Below are positions 45,466 through 54,523 of a stretch of DNA of 57,133 bases, in pieces; the first letter of the stretch is position 1; each line of letters begins with the position of its first letter. Made by a program: the position numbers and the translations under genes. The stretch spans positions 1 to 57,133 of the forward strand of contig JAFZPG010000038.1 of the NCBI GenBank assembly GCA_017550425.1. Reading direction: 5' to 3'. This DNA is from Lachnospiraceae bacterium. Its GTDB lineage: Bacteria; Bacillota; Clostridia; Lachnospirales; Lachnospiraceae. Under the pieces are notes generated by a model. That model was not told where the DNA came from and searched no databases. It saw only the letters and a program-made list of their open reading frames with translations.

Positions 45466-46695
45466 ATGAATTATCAAGAGGCATTGAATAAGCTGAAGCA
45501 GTATGGGGAGCAGGAACATGTGCTGAAGTACTTCGATCAGCTGACGGAGACGCAGCAGGCGCAGCTTCTGGCGCAGATCGAGGCGACGGATTTTTCGCCG
45601 CTGCTTTTGGCGCAGGATAAGGAGAACCGGGCGAAGAAGGGCGTGATCACGCCGCTGGCGGCGATGCAGCTGAGCCAGATCGATGCGGAGCGCGAGCAGT
45701 TCGAGAAGATCGGTCTGGAAGCGATCCGCGCAGGAAAGGTCGGTGCGGTGCTGCTGGCCGGAGGCATGGGAACGCGTCTGGGTTCTGACGCCCCGAAGGG
45801 CATGTACAACATCGGCGAGACGAAGGAAGTCTTCATCTTCCAGCGGATCATCGAGAACCTGCAGGATGTGGTGCGCGCGGCGCAGACCCCCGTGCATCTC
45901 TTCGTCATGACCAGCGATAAGAATAATGATGTGACCATCGCGTTCTTCAAGGAGAAGAACTACTTCGGTTACGACCCTGCCTATGTGCATTTCTTCATTC
46001 AGGAGATGGCGCCGGCGTCGGACTACGAGGGCCGCGTTTACATGGAGGAGCCGTGGAAGATCGCGACCAGCCCGAACGGCAACGGCGGCTGGTATGGTTC
46101 CATGGCGCGTTGCGGCATGCTCGATATCGTGGAGCAGGCCGGCATCGAATGGCTGAATGTATTTGCCGTGGACAATGTCCTTCAGCGGATCGCAGATCCG
46201 GTATTCGTCGGAGCGACCATTGCCCGCGACTGCGTGGTCGGTTCCAAGGTCGTTAAGAAGGCCGCGCCGGATGAAAAGGTCGGCGTCATGTGCCTCGAGG
46301 ACGGGCGCCCGTCCATCGTGGAGTACTACGAACTTACCGACGAATTGATGGAAGCGAAGGATGAGAACGGCGATCCCGCCTATAACTTCGGCGTGATCCT
46401 GAACTACCTGTTCCGCGAGGATAAATTGCGCGAGATCATGAATAAGAACATGCCGCTCCACATTGTGGAGAAAAAGATCCCGCATATCGATGAGAACGGA
46501 GAGCATGTGGAGCCGAAGAGCCCGAACGGCTATAAGTACGAGACCCTCGTGCTGGACATGATCCATCTGATGGACTCCTGCCTGCCGTTTGAAGTCGTGC
46601 GCGAGAAGGAATTCGCCCCGATCAAAAACAAGACCGGCGTGGATTCCGTGGAAAGCGCAAAGGAACTGTGCCGGAAGAACGGCATTTGCTTATAA
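45466..46695 (+). CDS. UDP-sugar pyrophosphorylase of the UAP1 type
   Basis: A 409-residue nucleotidyltransferase that makes UDP-sugars from UTP and a sugar-1-phosphate. LAGGMGTRLGSDAPKGMYNIG (97-117 in part) and NGNGGWYGSM follow the eukaryote-like UDP-N-acetylglucosamine pyrophosphorylase pattern rather than bacterial GalU or GlmU. It could act on GlcNAc-1-P, glucose-1-P or both. AAGGAG precedes the start. In the 305 bases to gdhA lie a short hairpin (about 46703-46722), a REP element and the gdhA promoter. Confidence 0.85.
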   Translation: MNYQEALNKLKQYGEQEHVLKYFDQLTETQQAQLLAQIEATDFSPLLLAQDKENRAKKGVITPLAAMQLSQIDAEREQFEKIGLEAIRAGKVGAVLLAGGMGTRLGSDAPKGMYNIGETKEVFIFQRIIENLQDVVRAAQTPVHLFVMTSDKNNDVTIAFFKEKNYFGYDPAYVHFFIQEMAPASDYEGRVYMEEPWKIATSPNGNGGWYGSMARCGMLDIVEQAGIEWLNVFAVDNVLQRIADPVFVGATIARDCVVGSKVVKKAAPDEKVGVMCLEDGRPSIVEYYELTDELMEAKDENGDPAYNFGVILNYLFREDKLREIMNKNMPLHIVEKKIPHIDENGEHVEPKSPNGYKYETLVLDMIHLMDSCLPFEVVREKEFAPIKNKTGVDSVESAKELCRKNGICL

Positions 46696-46790
46696 GCAGT
46701 GAAGCCCGACGAAGTTGGGCGTGAGCCGCGAATGATGGGGCGACGGTAAAGGCGCAAAGCGCCGACAGCGCGGTGCTTATGACATAACAA

Positions 46791-46822
46791 TGTGACAGAA
46801 AGAACCGTCCCCACTGTCACAT
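46791..46822. repeat. Single REP palindrome
   Basis: TGTGACA ... GAACCGTCCCC ... TGTCACA, the same element as in the pair at 9811-9920, in the orientation of its second copy. Confidence 0.75.
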
Positions 46823-46909
46823 TATCAGTCCTGCTTATAGGATTCTTAAGTATGAATGATAGAAGTTATAAGAAACACAAAAAAATGAGCATTTCCCGCG
46901 GGTTTTTGC

Positions 46910-46938
46910 TTGCAAAATGGGAAAGCGTCCTTTACAAT
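46910..46938 (+). promoter_or_regulatory. Promoter of gdhA
   Basis: TTGCAA (46910-46915), 17 bases and TACAAT (46933-46938), about 60 bases ahead of the start. Confidence 0.65.
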
Positions 46939-46973
46939 GATTTTTAGTTAGGCTACAGAAACGCTAAGCTTAA

Positions 46974-48347
<1,374 letters not shown>

Positions 48348-48373
48348 TAGTCGAACTGTAATAACTCTATATA

Positions 48374-48416
48374 AACCCGGGGCCCGGCGTGCTACACGTC
48401 GGGCCCCGGGTTTTGT
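48374..48416 (+). terminator. Intrinsic terminator of gdhA
   Basis: AACCCGGGGCCCG pairs with CGGGCCCCGGGTT around a 13-base region with further partial pairing, followed by TTGT. Confidence 0.88.
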
Positions 48417-48502
48417 ATGCTCGTTGCTTGACAACCTATGCTATCACATGTATCATAAACACAGAAGTAAACATGTTTTTGAAGTCTGTGAAAGGAAGTA
48501 TC

Positions 48503-48628
48503 ATGGGGGAATTTCATGCACCGAATGAACAGCAGAAACAGGTGGCTGAAAAAGAAGTACGTGTTTGTTCCGGGATCCTATTGAATGTATCATCGGAGAT
48601 GGTTATATGCAGGAAACGCCCGACGTGA
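48503..48628 (+). CDS. Possible 41-residue small protein or gene remnant
   Basis: ATG 48503 follows AAAGGAAG and opens a 41-codon frame ending in the edge of the REP element at 48625. The product (starts MGEFHAPNEQQKQVAEKEV) matches nothing I know. The stop lies inside the REP copy, so this may be the front of a gene cut off by that insertion, or chance. With the gdhA terminator and the REP it fills the gap 48348-48677. Confidence 0.25.
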   Translation: MGEFHAPNEQQKQVAEKEVRVCSGILLNVSSEMVICRKRPT

Positions 48629-48655
48629 CAAATAGAACCGTCCCCGTTGTCACAT
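48625..48655. repeat. Single REP palindrome
   Basis: GTGACA ... GAACCGTCCCC ... TGTCAC, the same element as at 46791 and 9892. It ends 12 bases before the ribosome-binding site of the aldo/keto reductase gene. Confidence 0.75.
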
Positions 48656-48677
48656 ATATTTTTTGGAGGTTTACAAC

Positions 48678-49604
48678 ATGAAGAAGATCAACATCGTTAA
48701 TGGGCCGGCTGGGGTGCCGGCGATCGTGCTGGGGTGCATGCGCATGCCCGCATTGACCGTGGATGAAACGGCCAATGTCATCCGCAATGCGTACGACTTG
48801 GGCATCGACTTTTTCGACCATGCGACGTGCTACGGCGACGGCGAGGCGGAGCAGCGCTTCGGCGATGCATTTCCGAAGACGGGGCTGAAGCGCGAGGATG
48901 TCATCCTGCAGTCGAAATGCGGCCTGCGGTTCGACCGCCAGACCTTTGACTGGTCGAAGGAAAACATCCTGAGCAGCGTCGACGACAGCCTGCGCCGCCT
49001 GCAGACGGACTATCTGGACGTGCTCCTGCTGCATCGCCCGGACCTTTTGTACGAGCCCGAGGAGATCGCGGAAGCGTTCGACCTTTTGCATTCGAGCGGA
49101 AAGGTGCGCCACTTTGGCGTGAGCAATACATTGCCCATGCAGATTGAGTACCTGAAGAGATACGTGAAGCAGCCGCTCATCATCAACCAGTTGCAGCTCT
49201 CCCTGGAGCAGTCGCAGCTGATCGACCAGGACCTGTACATGAACAACAAAACGACCGACATGTCGGTGATGCGCGACGGTGGGGCGCTGGATTACTGCCG
49301 CCTCCATGACATCACCATCCAGGCGTGGTCGCCGCTGCAGTTCGGCATGTTCCGCGGCGTGGTTGTCGACCATCCGGAGTTCCCGGACCTGAACGTCGCG
49401 CTGGATAACCTGGCGGAGCAGTACGGCGTGTCGAAGACCGCCATCGCGATCGCGTGGATCCTGCGCCACCCGGCGAAAATGCAGGCCATCGCGGGCACCA
49501 TGAACCCCGGACATCTGAAGGAGATCGTGGACGCGTGCAAGGTCGATTTGAGCCGCGAGGAGTGGTACCGCCTGTACCTCGCATCCGGCAAATTCCTGCC
49601 GTAA
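48678..49604 (+). CDS. Aldo/keto reductase
   Basis: A 308-residue NAD(P)H-dependent oxidoreductase of the aldo/keto reductase superfamily (TIM barrel). The catalytic tetrad is complete: D47 (FFDHA), Y52 (CYGDGEAE), K80 (LQSKCG) and H119 (LLLHRPD). The late QAIAGTMNPGHLKEIV fits the cofactor-binding end, of the YdhF type. Start 48678 has TTGGAGG upstream. Substrate unknown. It converges with purC. Confidence 0.92.
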   Translation: MKKINIVNGPAGVPAIVLGCMRMPALTVDETANVIRNAYDLGIDFFDHATCYGDGEAEQRFGDAFPKTGLKREDVILQSKCGLRFDRQTFDWSKENILSSVDDSLRRLQTDYLDVLLLHRPDLLYEPEEIAEAFDLLHSSGKVRHFGVSNTLPMQIEYLKRYVKQPLIINQLQLSLEQSQLIDQDLYMNNKTTDMSVMRDGGALDYCRLHDITIQAWSPLQFGMFRGVVVDHPEFPDLNVALDNLAEQYGVSKTAIAIAWILRHPAKMQAIAGTMNPGHLKEIVDACKVDLSREEWYRLYLASGKFLP

Positions 49605-49623
49605 TAATGATCGGTAAATAAAA

Positions 49624-49657
49624 ACGGGGCGCATCGTACGTGTACGATGCGCCCCGT
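49624..49657 (-). terminator. Intrinsic terminator of purC
   Basis: A perfect 16-bp stem with a 2-base loop. On the minus strand it is followed by TTTTTATTT, so it ends purC; on the plus strand there is no T run, though the hairpin may still help the reductase transcript. Confidence 0.85.
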
Positions 49658-49677
49658 CGGCGTTACAGTAATTTCGA

Positions 49678-50586
49678 TTATTTCTTCTTCGTGAGCTTCT
49701 CGTAGCCCTCGAGCTTCTTACCTGTCAGCTTCTCGTAGCCTTCCAGATAGATGTTGATGGTCTTGTCGACAACTTCCTGCGGGAGTTTCCATTTGTGATC
49801 CTTCTCGTCGTGGGCTTTGAGCCAGTCACGCGCGAACTGCTTATCATAGGAAGGCTGGCCGTGGCCGGGCTCGTAACCTTCGAGCGGCCAGAAACGGGAG
49901 CTGTCCGGTGTGAGCATCTCGTCGCCGATGACAACATTGCCCGCCTCATCCAGACCGAACTCGAACTTCGTGTCTGCGATGATGATGCCGCGGGTCAGCG
50001 CGTAATCCGCGCACTTCTTATACAGAAGGAGGCTGTAATCGCGAAGCTTCTCGGCGTATTCACGACCCTTACCGGGGAAACGTTTCTCCAGGTAGTCGAC
50101 GGACTGCTCGAACGAGATGTTCTCGTCGTGGTCACCGATCTCTGCCTTCGTGGAAGGAGTGTAGATGGGCTCAGGCAGTTTGTCGGACTCCTTCAGGCCT
50201 TTCGGAAGCTTGATACCGCAAACGGTGCCGTTCTCGCAGTAGCTCTTCCAGCCGCTGCCGGTGATGTATCCGCGGACAATGCATTCCACGGGGAGCATGT
50301 TCAGCTTGCGGCACATCATGCTGTTGCCGTCGAAACGCTTTTTACGGAAGAACGGGGGCATCTCGTTCACATCTACCGTGATCATGTGGTTGGGAAGGAT
50401 GTCGCGGGTCATGTCAAACCAGAACTTACTCATCTGGGTGAGCACGGTGCCCTTCTTCGTAACGGTGTTTTTGAGAATTACGTCAAAACAACTGATGCGG
50501 TCGGTGGCTACGATGATCAGGCTGTCGCCGTTGTCGTAGATCTCACGAACCTTGCCTTCTTTGATCGGCTTCATCGTTTCGCTCAT
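49678..50586 (-). CDS. purC: Phosphoribosylaminoimidazole-succinocarboxamide synthase
   Basis: A 302-residue SAICAR synthetase, joining CAIR and aspartate with ATP in purine synthesis. Seen are KVREIYDNGDSLIIVATDRISCFD, CIVRGYITGSGWKSY and ADTKFEFGLD with GDEMLTPDSSRFW. AGGAGG precedes ATG 50586. The C-terminal end carries a short tandem duplication (GYEKLTGKKLE then GYEKLTKKK), beyond the usual family end. It is alone, not in a pur cluster. Its promoter lies about 75 bases upstream. Confidence 0.96.
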   Translation of the reverse strand: MSETMKPIKEGKVREIYDNGDSLIIVATDRISCFDVILKNTVTKKGTVLTQMSKFWFDMTRDILPNHMITVDVNEMPPFFRKKRFDGNSMMCRKLNMLPVECIVRGYITGSGWKSYCENGTVCGIKLPKGLKESDKLPEPIYTPSTKAEIGDHDENISFEQSVDYLEKRFPGKGREYAEKLRDYSLLLYKKCADYALTRGIIIADTKFEFGLDEAGNVVIGDEMLTPDSSRFWPLEGYEPGHGQPSYDKQFARDWLKAHDEKDHKWKLPQEVVDKTINIYLEGYEKLTGKKLEGYEKLTKKK

Positions 50587-50659
50587 GTTCTACCTCCTGA
50601 AATAAATGAACTCAAGTTGCTCCAAATGACACTGCCGTCGGCATATCATTTAGACATAA

Positions 50660-50688
50660 AGTATAGCACAGGGAAAATAAAAATACAA
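50660..50688 (-). promoter_or_regulatory. Promoter of purC
   Basis: On the minus strand, TTGTAT (50683-50688), 17 bases and an extended TGCTATACT with -10 at 50660-50665. The first about 35 transcribed bases can fold as a hairpin (AAATGA...TCATTT arms, 50623-50652). No purine riboswitch is recognised. Confidence 0.6.
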
Positions 50689-50725
50689 GGATGTATCCGG
50701 AAAAACAGAAAAGTGCCGGAAGACC

Positions 50726-50755
50726 TTGACAAACCCTCATAATAAGGGGTAAAAT
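50726..50755 (+). promoter_or_regulatory. Promoter of the XRE regulator
   Basis: TTGACA (50726-50731), 18 bases and TAAAAT (50750-50755). A CCTCAATTTGAGG palindrome at 50767-50779 and an imperfect ACCCTCAT...GGGGT within the spacer look like autoregulatory operators. Confidence 0.55.
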
Positions 50756-50795
50756 ATAGAAAATTCCCTCAATTTGAGGACTTTGGAGAACTGAT

Positions 50796-51362
50796 ATGAG
50801 AAGAACGAAGAAAGAGTTGGAATATGCGCTGGCAAAAAATATCCTTCCCGAAGAGATCCATGCCCTTCGGAAGCGTCTGAATCTGACACAGAGGGATTTC
50901 GGAGCCCTCCTCGGCGTGTCTGCGAAAACGATCGAGCGCTGGGAGTCGGAAGATAAACCGGTCACGGGACCGGTCGTGACATTGGCCAGGATCTTATGGG
51001 AATACCCGCAGATCGAAGAGCGCCTCCAGGTGCCGAAGCGGGAGATGCCGCATCGCTTCTGGTTCTGCTGGCGGGACTACCGCTGTACGCTGATCGATGC
51101 GGATAATAAGAAACGCCAGATCCGGGTGAAGGATTTCACGCTGGATCATACGAAGAAGGCGTTTGGCATCGTATCGAGGCCGGACTTCGAGGATTTTGAA
51201 GAGTTGGTCGCAACGCGCTGTGGGATCGGCGGCGGTAACAGCACGCAGCTGAAGTATGTTTTGAAAGAGAACGGCCTGACCGAGTACGATCCTCTGGCGA
51301 TCCTGCGAAATACGCAGGGACGCCTACCGGACGACGAGTTCAGCCTGATCGTGGAAGAATAA
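50796..51362 (+). CDS. XRE-family helix-turn-helix regulator
   Basis: A 188-residue protein. Residues about 15-70 form a helix-turn-helix: IHALRKRLNLTQRDFGALLGVSAKTIERWE in spaced form, like HigA/MqsA-type regulators. The C-terminal part (about 90-188), starting RFWFCWRDYRCTLIDADNKKR, is a separate domain of unknown family. TTGGAG precedes the ATG. No partner toxin gene is adjacent: purC diverges on the left and hsp20 converges on the right. Targets are unknown; the palindromes in its own promoter suggest autoregulation. Confidence 0.82.
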   Translation: MRRTKKELEYALAKNILPEEIHALRKRLNLTQRDFGALLGVSAKTIERWESEDKPVTGPVVTLARILWEYPQIEERLQVPKREMPHRFWFCWRDYRCTLIDADNKKRQIRVKDFTLDHTKKAFGIVSRPDFEDFEELVATRCGIGGGNSTQLKYVLKENGLTEYDPLAILRNTQGRLPDDEFSLIVEE

Positions 51363-51364
51363 AA

Positions 51365-51405
51365 CAAACCGGCCGCCGGAGGTTTGACCTCCGGCGGCCG
51401 GTTTG
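51365..51405. terminator. Intrinsic terminator of the XRE gene
   Basis: A perfect stem of about 18 bp (51365-51382 with 51388-51405) around a short loop lies between the convergent XRE and hsp20 genes. Confidence 0.82.
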
Positions 51406-51434
51406 AGGTAAAAGATCATATAACTATATCTTCA

Positions 51435-51872
51435 TTATGAGATGGTAATGGTCTTCTTCGTTTCTACCTCAGGCTGAGGCTGTTTCTTAGGAACCGTGAT
51501 GGTAAGCACGCCGTTCTGGAACGCGCCCTGAATGTCGTCTTCATTCATTTCGTCGCCTACATAGAAGCTACGGCTGTAGTGGCCGCTGTAACGCTCCCTG
51601 CAAATGTAGTGCTTATCCTGGTCTTCGGATTCATTTTCCGTATTATGTGTAGCGGTGACGGTCAGGTAGCCGTTCTTAAGTTCCGCGTTGATCTCATCTT
51701 TCTTAAAGCCCGGCAGATCCATGATAACGTGGTAAGCGTTCTCATCTTCCTTAATATCGGTCTTCATCATGGTTTCGGTCTTGCGCGTCGACATCGGCCA
51801 AAAAGCGTTACTGAACAGGTCATCCCACATGGTTTTTGCAAAGTCATTTGACAAATAATTTCTTCTCGACAT
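51435..51872 (-). CDS. Hsp20/alpha-crystallin small heat-shock protein
   Basis: A 145-residue holdase chaperone. An N-terminal arm (about 1-35) is followed by an alpha-crystallin domain (about 38-130) with MDLPGFKKDEI, NGYLTVTA, ERYSGHYSRSFYV and GAFQNGVLTITVPK. The C-terminal tail ends TITIS, an I-x-I type oligomerisation motif. GGAGG precedes the start. A CIRCE operator covers the promoter, so HrcA should repress it until heat stress. Confidence 0.95.
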   Translation of the reverse strand: MSRRNYLSNDFAKTMWDDLFSNAFWPMSTRKTETMMKTDIKEDENAYHVIMDLPGFKKDEINAELKNGYLTVTATHNTENESEDQDKHYICRERYSGHYSRSFYVGDEMNEDDIQGAFQNGVLTITVPKKQPQPEVETKKTITIS

Positions 51873-51949
51873 AATGTCCTCCTTCTGCCGCGAACTTACG
51901 CGGCCTGTGCGGGGCTTTTAAAAAGCTCCTTCTCTCTTGTTGCACCTAT

Positions 51950-51978
51950 GTTATAGCACATGTTGTTAGCACTGTCAA
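51950..51978 (-). promoter_or_regulatory. Promoter of hsp20
   Basis: On the minus strand, TTGACA (51973-51978), 17 bases and an extended TGCTATAAC with -10 at 51950-51955. Confidence 0.8.
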
Positions 51979-51992
51979 TAGGTGAGTGCTAA
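51966..51992. promoter_or_regulatory. CIRCE operator (HrcA site)
   Basis: TTAGCACTG-N9-GAGTGCTAA differs from the CIRCE consensus TTAGCACTC-N9-GAGTGCTAA at one base. It overlaps the hsp20 -35 box, so bound HrcA would block transcription. No hrcA gene lies in the window. Confidence 0.9.
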
Positions 51993-52111
51993 TAAAAATT
52001 GTGAAATTTTTGTGAACTCTTTAATTGTCAGAATAATCAACGGAAAATGTTTGAACTGCACTTTGCATAGACACAATTCGACTGTATGGGAGTAGGCCGT
52101 ACCGTTTGGGC

Positions 52112-52140
52112 TTGTACGAAAGAGAACTTTGTGTTATAAT
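52112..52140 (+). promoter_or_regulatory. Promoter of the Cthe_2159-like lipoprotein
   Basis: TTGTAC (52112-52117), 17 bases and TATAAT (52135-52140), about 78 bases ahead of the start. Between hsp20 and this gene (51873-52217) lie only the two promoters and CIRCE. Confidence 0.6.
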
Positions 52141-52217
52141 GGGGGCTGTGTTTTTGAACACAAGAAAATGAAAAGAACTTCTTATATGTTTAATAGGAAG
52201 ATCGGAGGCTTAACCGA

Positions 52218-53243
52218 ATGAGAAAGATAAAGACACTGCTTCTGGCCGGATGCATGGCACTGTCCATGACAGCCTGCGGCCTCGAGGCGGGACCGACGAA
52301 ACCCGTGGATCCCGAAACGGAAGCCGCGCAGACGACTGCGGCGGCCGACGATACGAAGGCGACGCAGGAAGTTCCCGCAGATACGACCGAAGCGAAGCCG
52401 GAGGATACAAAGGCGACCGACGAAGTAAAGATGACCGAAGCTCCGAAGGAAACGAAAGCACCCGGCGAGACGGAGACGGATAAAGAAGAAAAGGCCGTGA
52501 TCACTTTGGCCGATGGCAAAACGACCGTCGAAGGCGGAGCGAAGGACTGTGTGTTCCTCGAAGGTAAGAAGGTCATCATCCAGAAACCCGGAACCTACGT
52601 GATCAGCGGAACACTGAAGGATGGACAGCTTCGCGTCGAGGTGACGAAGGACGACAAAGTCGAGATCGAATTCAAGGGCGTGGAGATCACCAACACGGAC
52701 GGACCGGCATTCTATGCAGTGAGCGCGGATAAGGTAGTCATCGAGCTGAAGAAAGAAACGACGAATACGCTGACCGATTCGAAGACCTATGACGTTTCGG
52801 ATGGCGACGAGGAACCGAACGCCTGCCTGTTCTCGAAAGACGACCTGACCATTAAGGGTAAGGGAACCCTGATCGTAAACGGCAATTACAACAATGGTAT
52901 CACGACGAAGGATGATCTGAAGATCAGCGGCGGAAACATTACCGTGAAGGCGGCAAAGAACGGCATCCGGGGCAATGACAGCATCACCATTAAGGACGGA
53001 ACCATCAAAGTTGACGCCATTAAGGACGGCTTCAAGGTTTCCAACGAGGAGGATGCAGAGAAAGGTTTCTTCCTTATGGAAGGCGGCACCATAGAGATCG
53101 ATGCGGGCGACGACGCCATCCAGGCAGTCACTTCCGTAAAGATCGAAGGAGGCACGGTGACCTACCGCGCCGACGGCAAAGACATCAAATGTGACGGAAC
53201 CATCTCCGTGGCAGATGGAGTTATGAAAGAGAAAACCAAATAA
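52218..53243 (+). CDS. Cthe_2159-like (DUF4353) carbohydrate-binding lipoprotein
   Basis: A 341-residue secreted lipoprotein. The signal peptide leads to a lipobox probably at C20 (SMTAC); an earlier LAGC at C12 leaves too short a core. A Thr/Glu/Lys/Ala-rich spacer (about 25-95) is followed by a right-handed beta-helix-like domain (about 100-335) with the repeats YVISGTL, SKDDLTIKGKGTL, GNYNNGITTKDDLKISGG and IRGNDSITIKDG. The related Clostridium thermocellum protein Cthe_2159 binds cellulose and pectin-like polymers. It is a single-gene unit. Confidence 0.88.
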   Translation: MRKIKTLLLAGCMALSMTACGLEAGPTKPVDPETEAAQTTAAADDTKATQEVPADTTEAKPEDTKATDEVKMTEAPKETKAPGETETDKEEKAVITLADGKTTVEGGAKDCVFLEGKKVIIQKPGTYVISGTLKDGQLRVEVTKDDKVEIEFKGVEITNTDGPAFYAVSADKVVIELKKETTNTLTDSKTYDVSDGDEEPNACLFSKDDLTIKGKGTLIVNGNYNNGITTKDDLKISGGNITVKAAKNGIRGNDSITIKDGTIKVDAIKDGFKVSNEEDAEKGFFLMEGGTIEIDAGDDAIQAVTSVKIEGGTVTYRADGKDIKCDGTISVADGVMKEKTK

Positions 53244-53249
53244 AAACGC

Positions 53250-53278
53250 TTGACAAACCAAAGCCGCATTGCTATAAT
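53250..53278 (+). promoter_or_regulatory. Promoter of the rpsL-rpsG-fusA operon
   Basis: Consensus TTGACA (53250-53255), 17 bases and an extended TGCTATAAT with consensus -10 at 53273-53278. The leader is about 150 bases. It is the best match to a vegetative promoter in the window, as fits a ribosomal operon. Confidence 0.88.
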
Positions 53279-53298
53279 TATTTGGCATGCGGCTTTTT
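53260..53298 (+). terminator. Terminator folded across the rpsL promoter
   Basis: AAAGCCGCAT (53260-53269) pairs with ATGCGGCTTT (53287-53296), and the pairing runs into TTTTT. The -10 box lies in the loop. RNA coming from the lipoprotein gene can form the hairpin and stop; rpsL transcripts start inside or past the left arm and cannot. Confidence 0.65.
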
Positions 53299-53432
53299 GC
53301 GCCCTTTTTGCGCCCATTTTTCGGGGGTTTTCCGAAAATACGGATGCAAACGCATGGAACAACCGGCCATGAGGCGGGATGCAGATCGTTGCAGCGGTAA
53401 GATTTTAAAAATTTCCACAGGAGGTGAAAAGA

Positions 53433-53855
53433 ATGCCTACATTTAATCAGCTGGTTAAGACGGGTAGACAGACTGCAGCAAAGAAGAGCACAGCACCTGC
53501 ATTGCAGAAGGCTTACAACTCATTGCATAAGGTTATGACAGATTCCAGCGCTCCTCAGAAGAGAGGCGTATGCACAACTGTTAAGACAGCTACCCCGAAG
53601 AAGCCTAACTCTGCACTTCGTAAGATTGCCAGAGTTCGTCTTTCCAATGGTATTGAAGTAACGAGCTACATCCCCGGCGAAGGTCACAACCTTCAGGAGC
53701 ACAGCGTCGTTCTGATCCGTGGCGGTCGTGTTAAGGACCTTCCCGGTACCAGATACCATATCATCCGCGGAACACAGGATACTGCCGGTGTTGCAAAGAG
53801 AAGACAAGCGCGTTCCAAGTACGGTGCTAAGAGACCGAAAGACGCAAAGAAGTAA
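53433..53855 (+). CDS. rpsL: Ribosomal protein S12
   Basis: A 140-residue S12 of the 30S decoding site. [10 protein letters not shown] and [24 protein letters not shown] are the family core. Lysines at the sites of streptomycin-resistance mutations (TPKK and GRVKDLPG segments) are wild type. The front half carries the extra about 14 residues typical of Bacillota relative to E. coli. Start 53433 has CAGGAGGTG upstream; an ATG 9 bases earlier lies within it. Confidence 0.98.
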   Translation: MPTFNQLVKTGRQTAAKKSTAPALQKAYNSLHKVMTDSSAPQKRGVCTTVKTATPKKPNSALRKIARVRLSNGIEVTSYIPGEGHNLQEHSVVLIRGGRVKDLPGTRYHIIRGTQDTAGVAKRRQARSKYGAKRPKDAKK

Positions 53856-54028
53856 TTCAAAATAAAGATTAGTGCCGGCATTCGAACGAAAACCCCTGAC
53901 GGTTGCAGACGCCGCGATACGCGGCGGGTTTAGGATACAAGAACCGAGCGCGAACACAATTATTTTGTGAGTACCGATGAGTAATTTATTACCGCAAAGC
54001 GGTAAATATGAGTTAGGAGGGAAGATAC

Positions 54029-54499
54029 GTGCCACGTAAAGGACATACTCAAAAGAGAGACGTATTAGCAGATCCTATTTACGGCAACAAGGTTGTTACA
54101 AAACTTATTAACAACATCATGTTGGACGGTAAAAGAGGAGTTGCTCAGAAGATCGTTTATGGCGCATTCGAGCGCGTGGAAGCCAAGAGCGGCAAGCCTG
54201 CAGTCGAAGTATTTGAAGAAGCCATGAACAACATCATGCCTGTTCTCGAGGTTAAGGCTAAGAGAGTCGGCGGCGCTACCTATCAGGTGCCGATCGAGGT
54301 TAAAGCAGACCGTAGACAGGCTTTGGGCCTTCGCTGGCTTACCATGTTCTCCCGCAAGAGAGGCGAGAAGACCATGGAAGAGAGATTGGCCAATGAAATT
54401 CTGGATGCAGCAAACAACACAGGCGCATCCGTTAAGAGAAAAGAAGACATGCACAAGATGGCAGATGCAAACAAGGCATTTGCTCACTACAGATTCTGA
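54029..54499 (+). CDS. rpsG: Ribosomal protein S7
   Basis: A 156-residue S7, assembly-initiating protein of the 30S head. [20 protein letters not shown], the [12 protein letters not shown] core and the RRQALGLRW stretch are present. The start is GTG with TTAGGAGG upstream. The 173 bases between rpsL and rpsG hold two GC-rich hairpins (about 53921-53932 and 53990-54006), possible sites of processing or S7 feedback control. Confidence 0.98.
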   Translation: MPRKGHTQKRDVLADPIYGNKVVTKLINNIMLDGKRGVAQKIVYGAFERVEAKSGKPAVEVFEEAMNNIMPVLEVKAKRVGGATYQVPIEVKADRRQALGLRWLTMFSRKRGEKTMEERLANEILDAANNTGASVKRKEDMHKMADANKAFAHYRF

Positions 54500-54523
54500 T
54501 GCGTGTAATAGGAGGAAAAAACC

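Noticed and set aside
46696..46800. tRNA-like or other small RNA gene in the GC-rich gap after the pyrophosphorylase
   Set aside because: There are short hairpins but no cloverleaf, TTCGA box or CCA end. They read as transcription-end structure.
50589..50652. A purine riboswitch ahead of purC
   Set aside because: The leader is too short (about 65 bases) and shows only a single hairpin, without a three-way junction or known conserved loops.
50796..51362. Antitoxin of a toxin-antitoxin pair
   Set aside because: The helix-turn-helix type fits, but no small toxin gene lies on either side.
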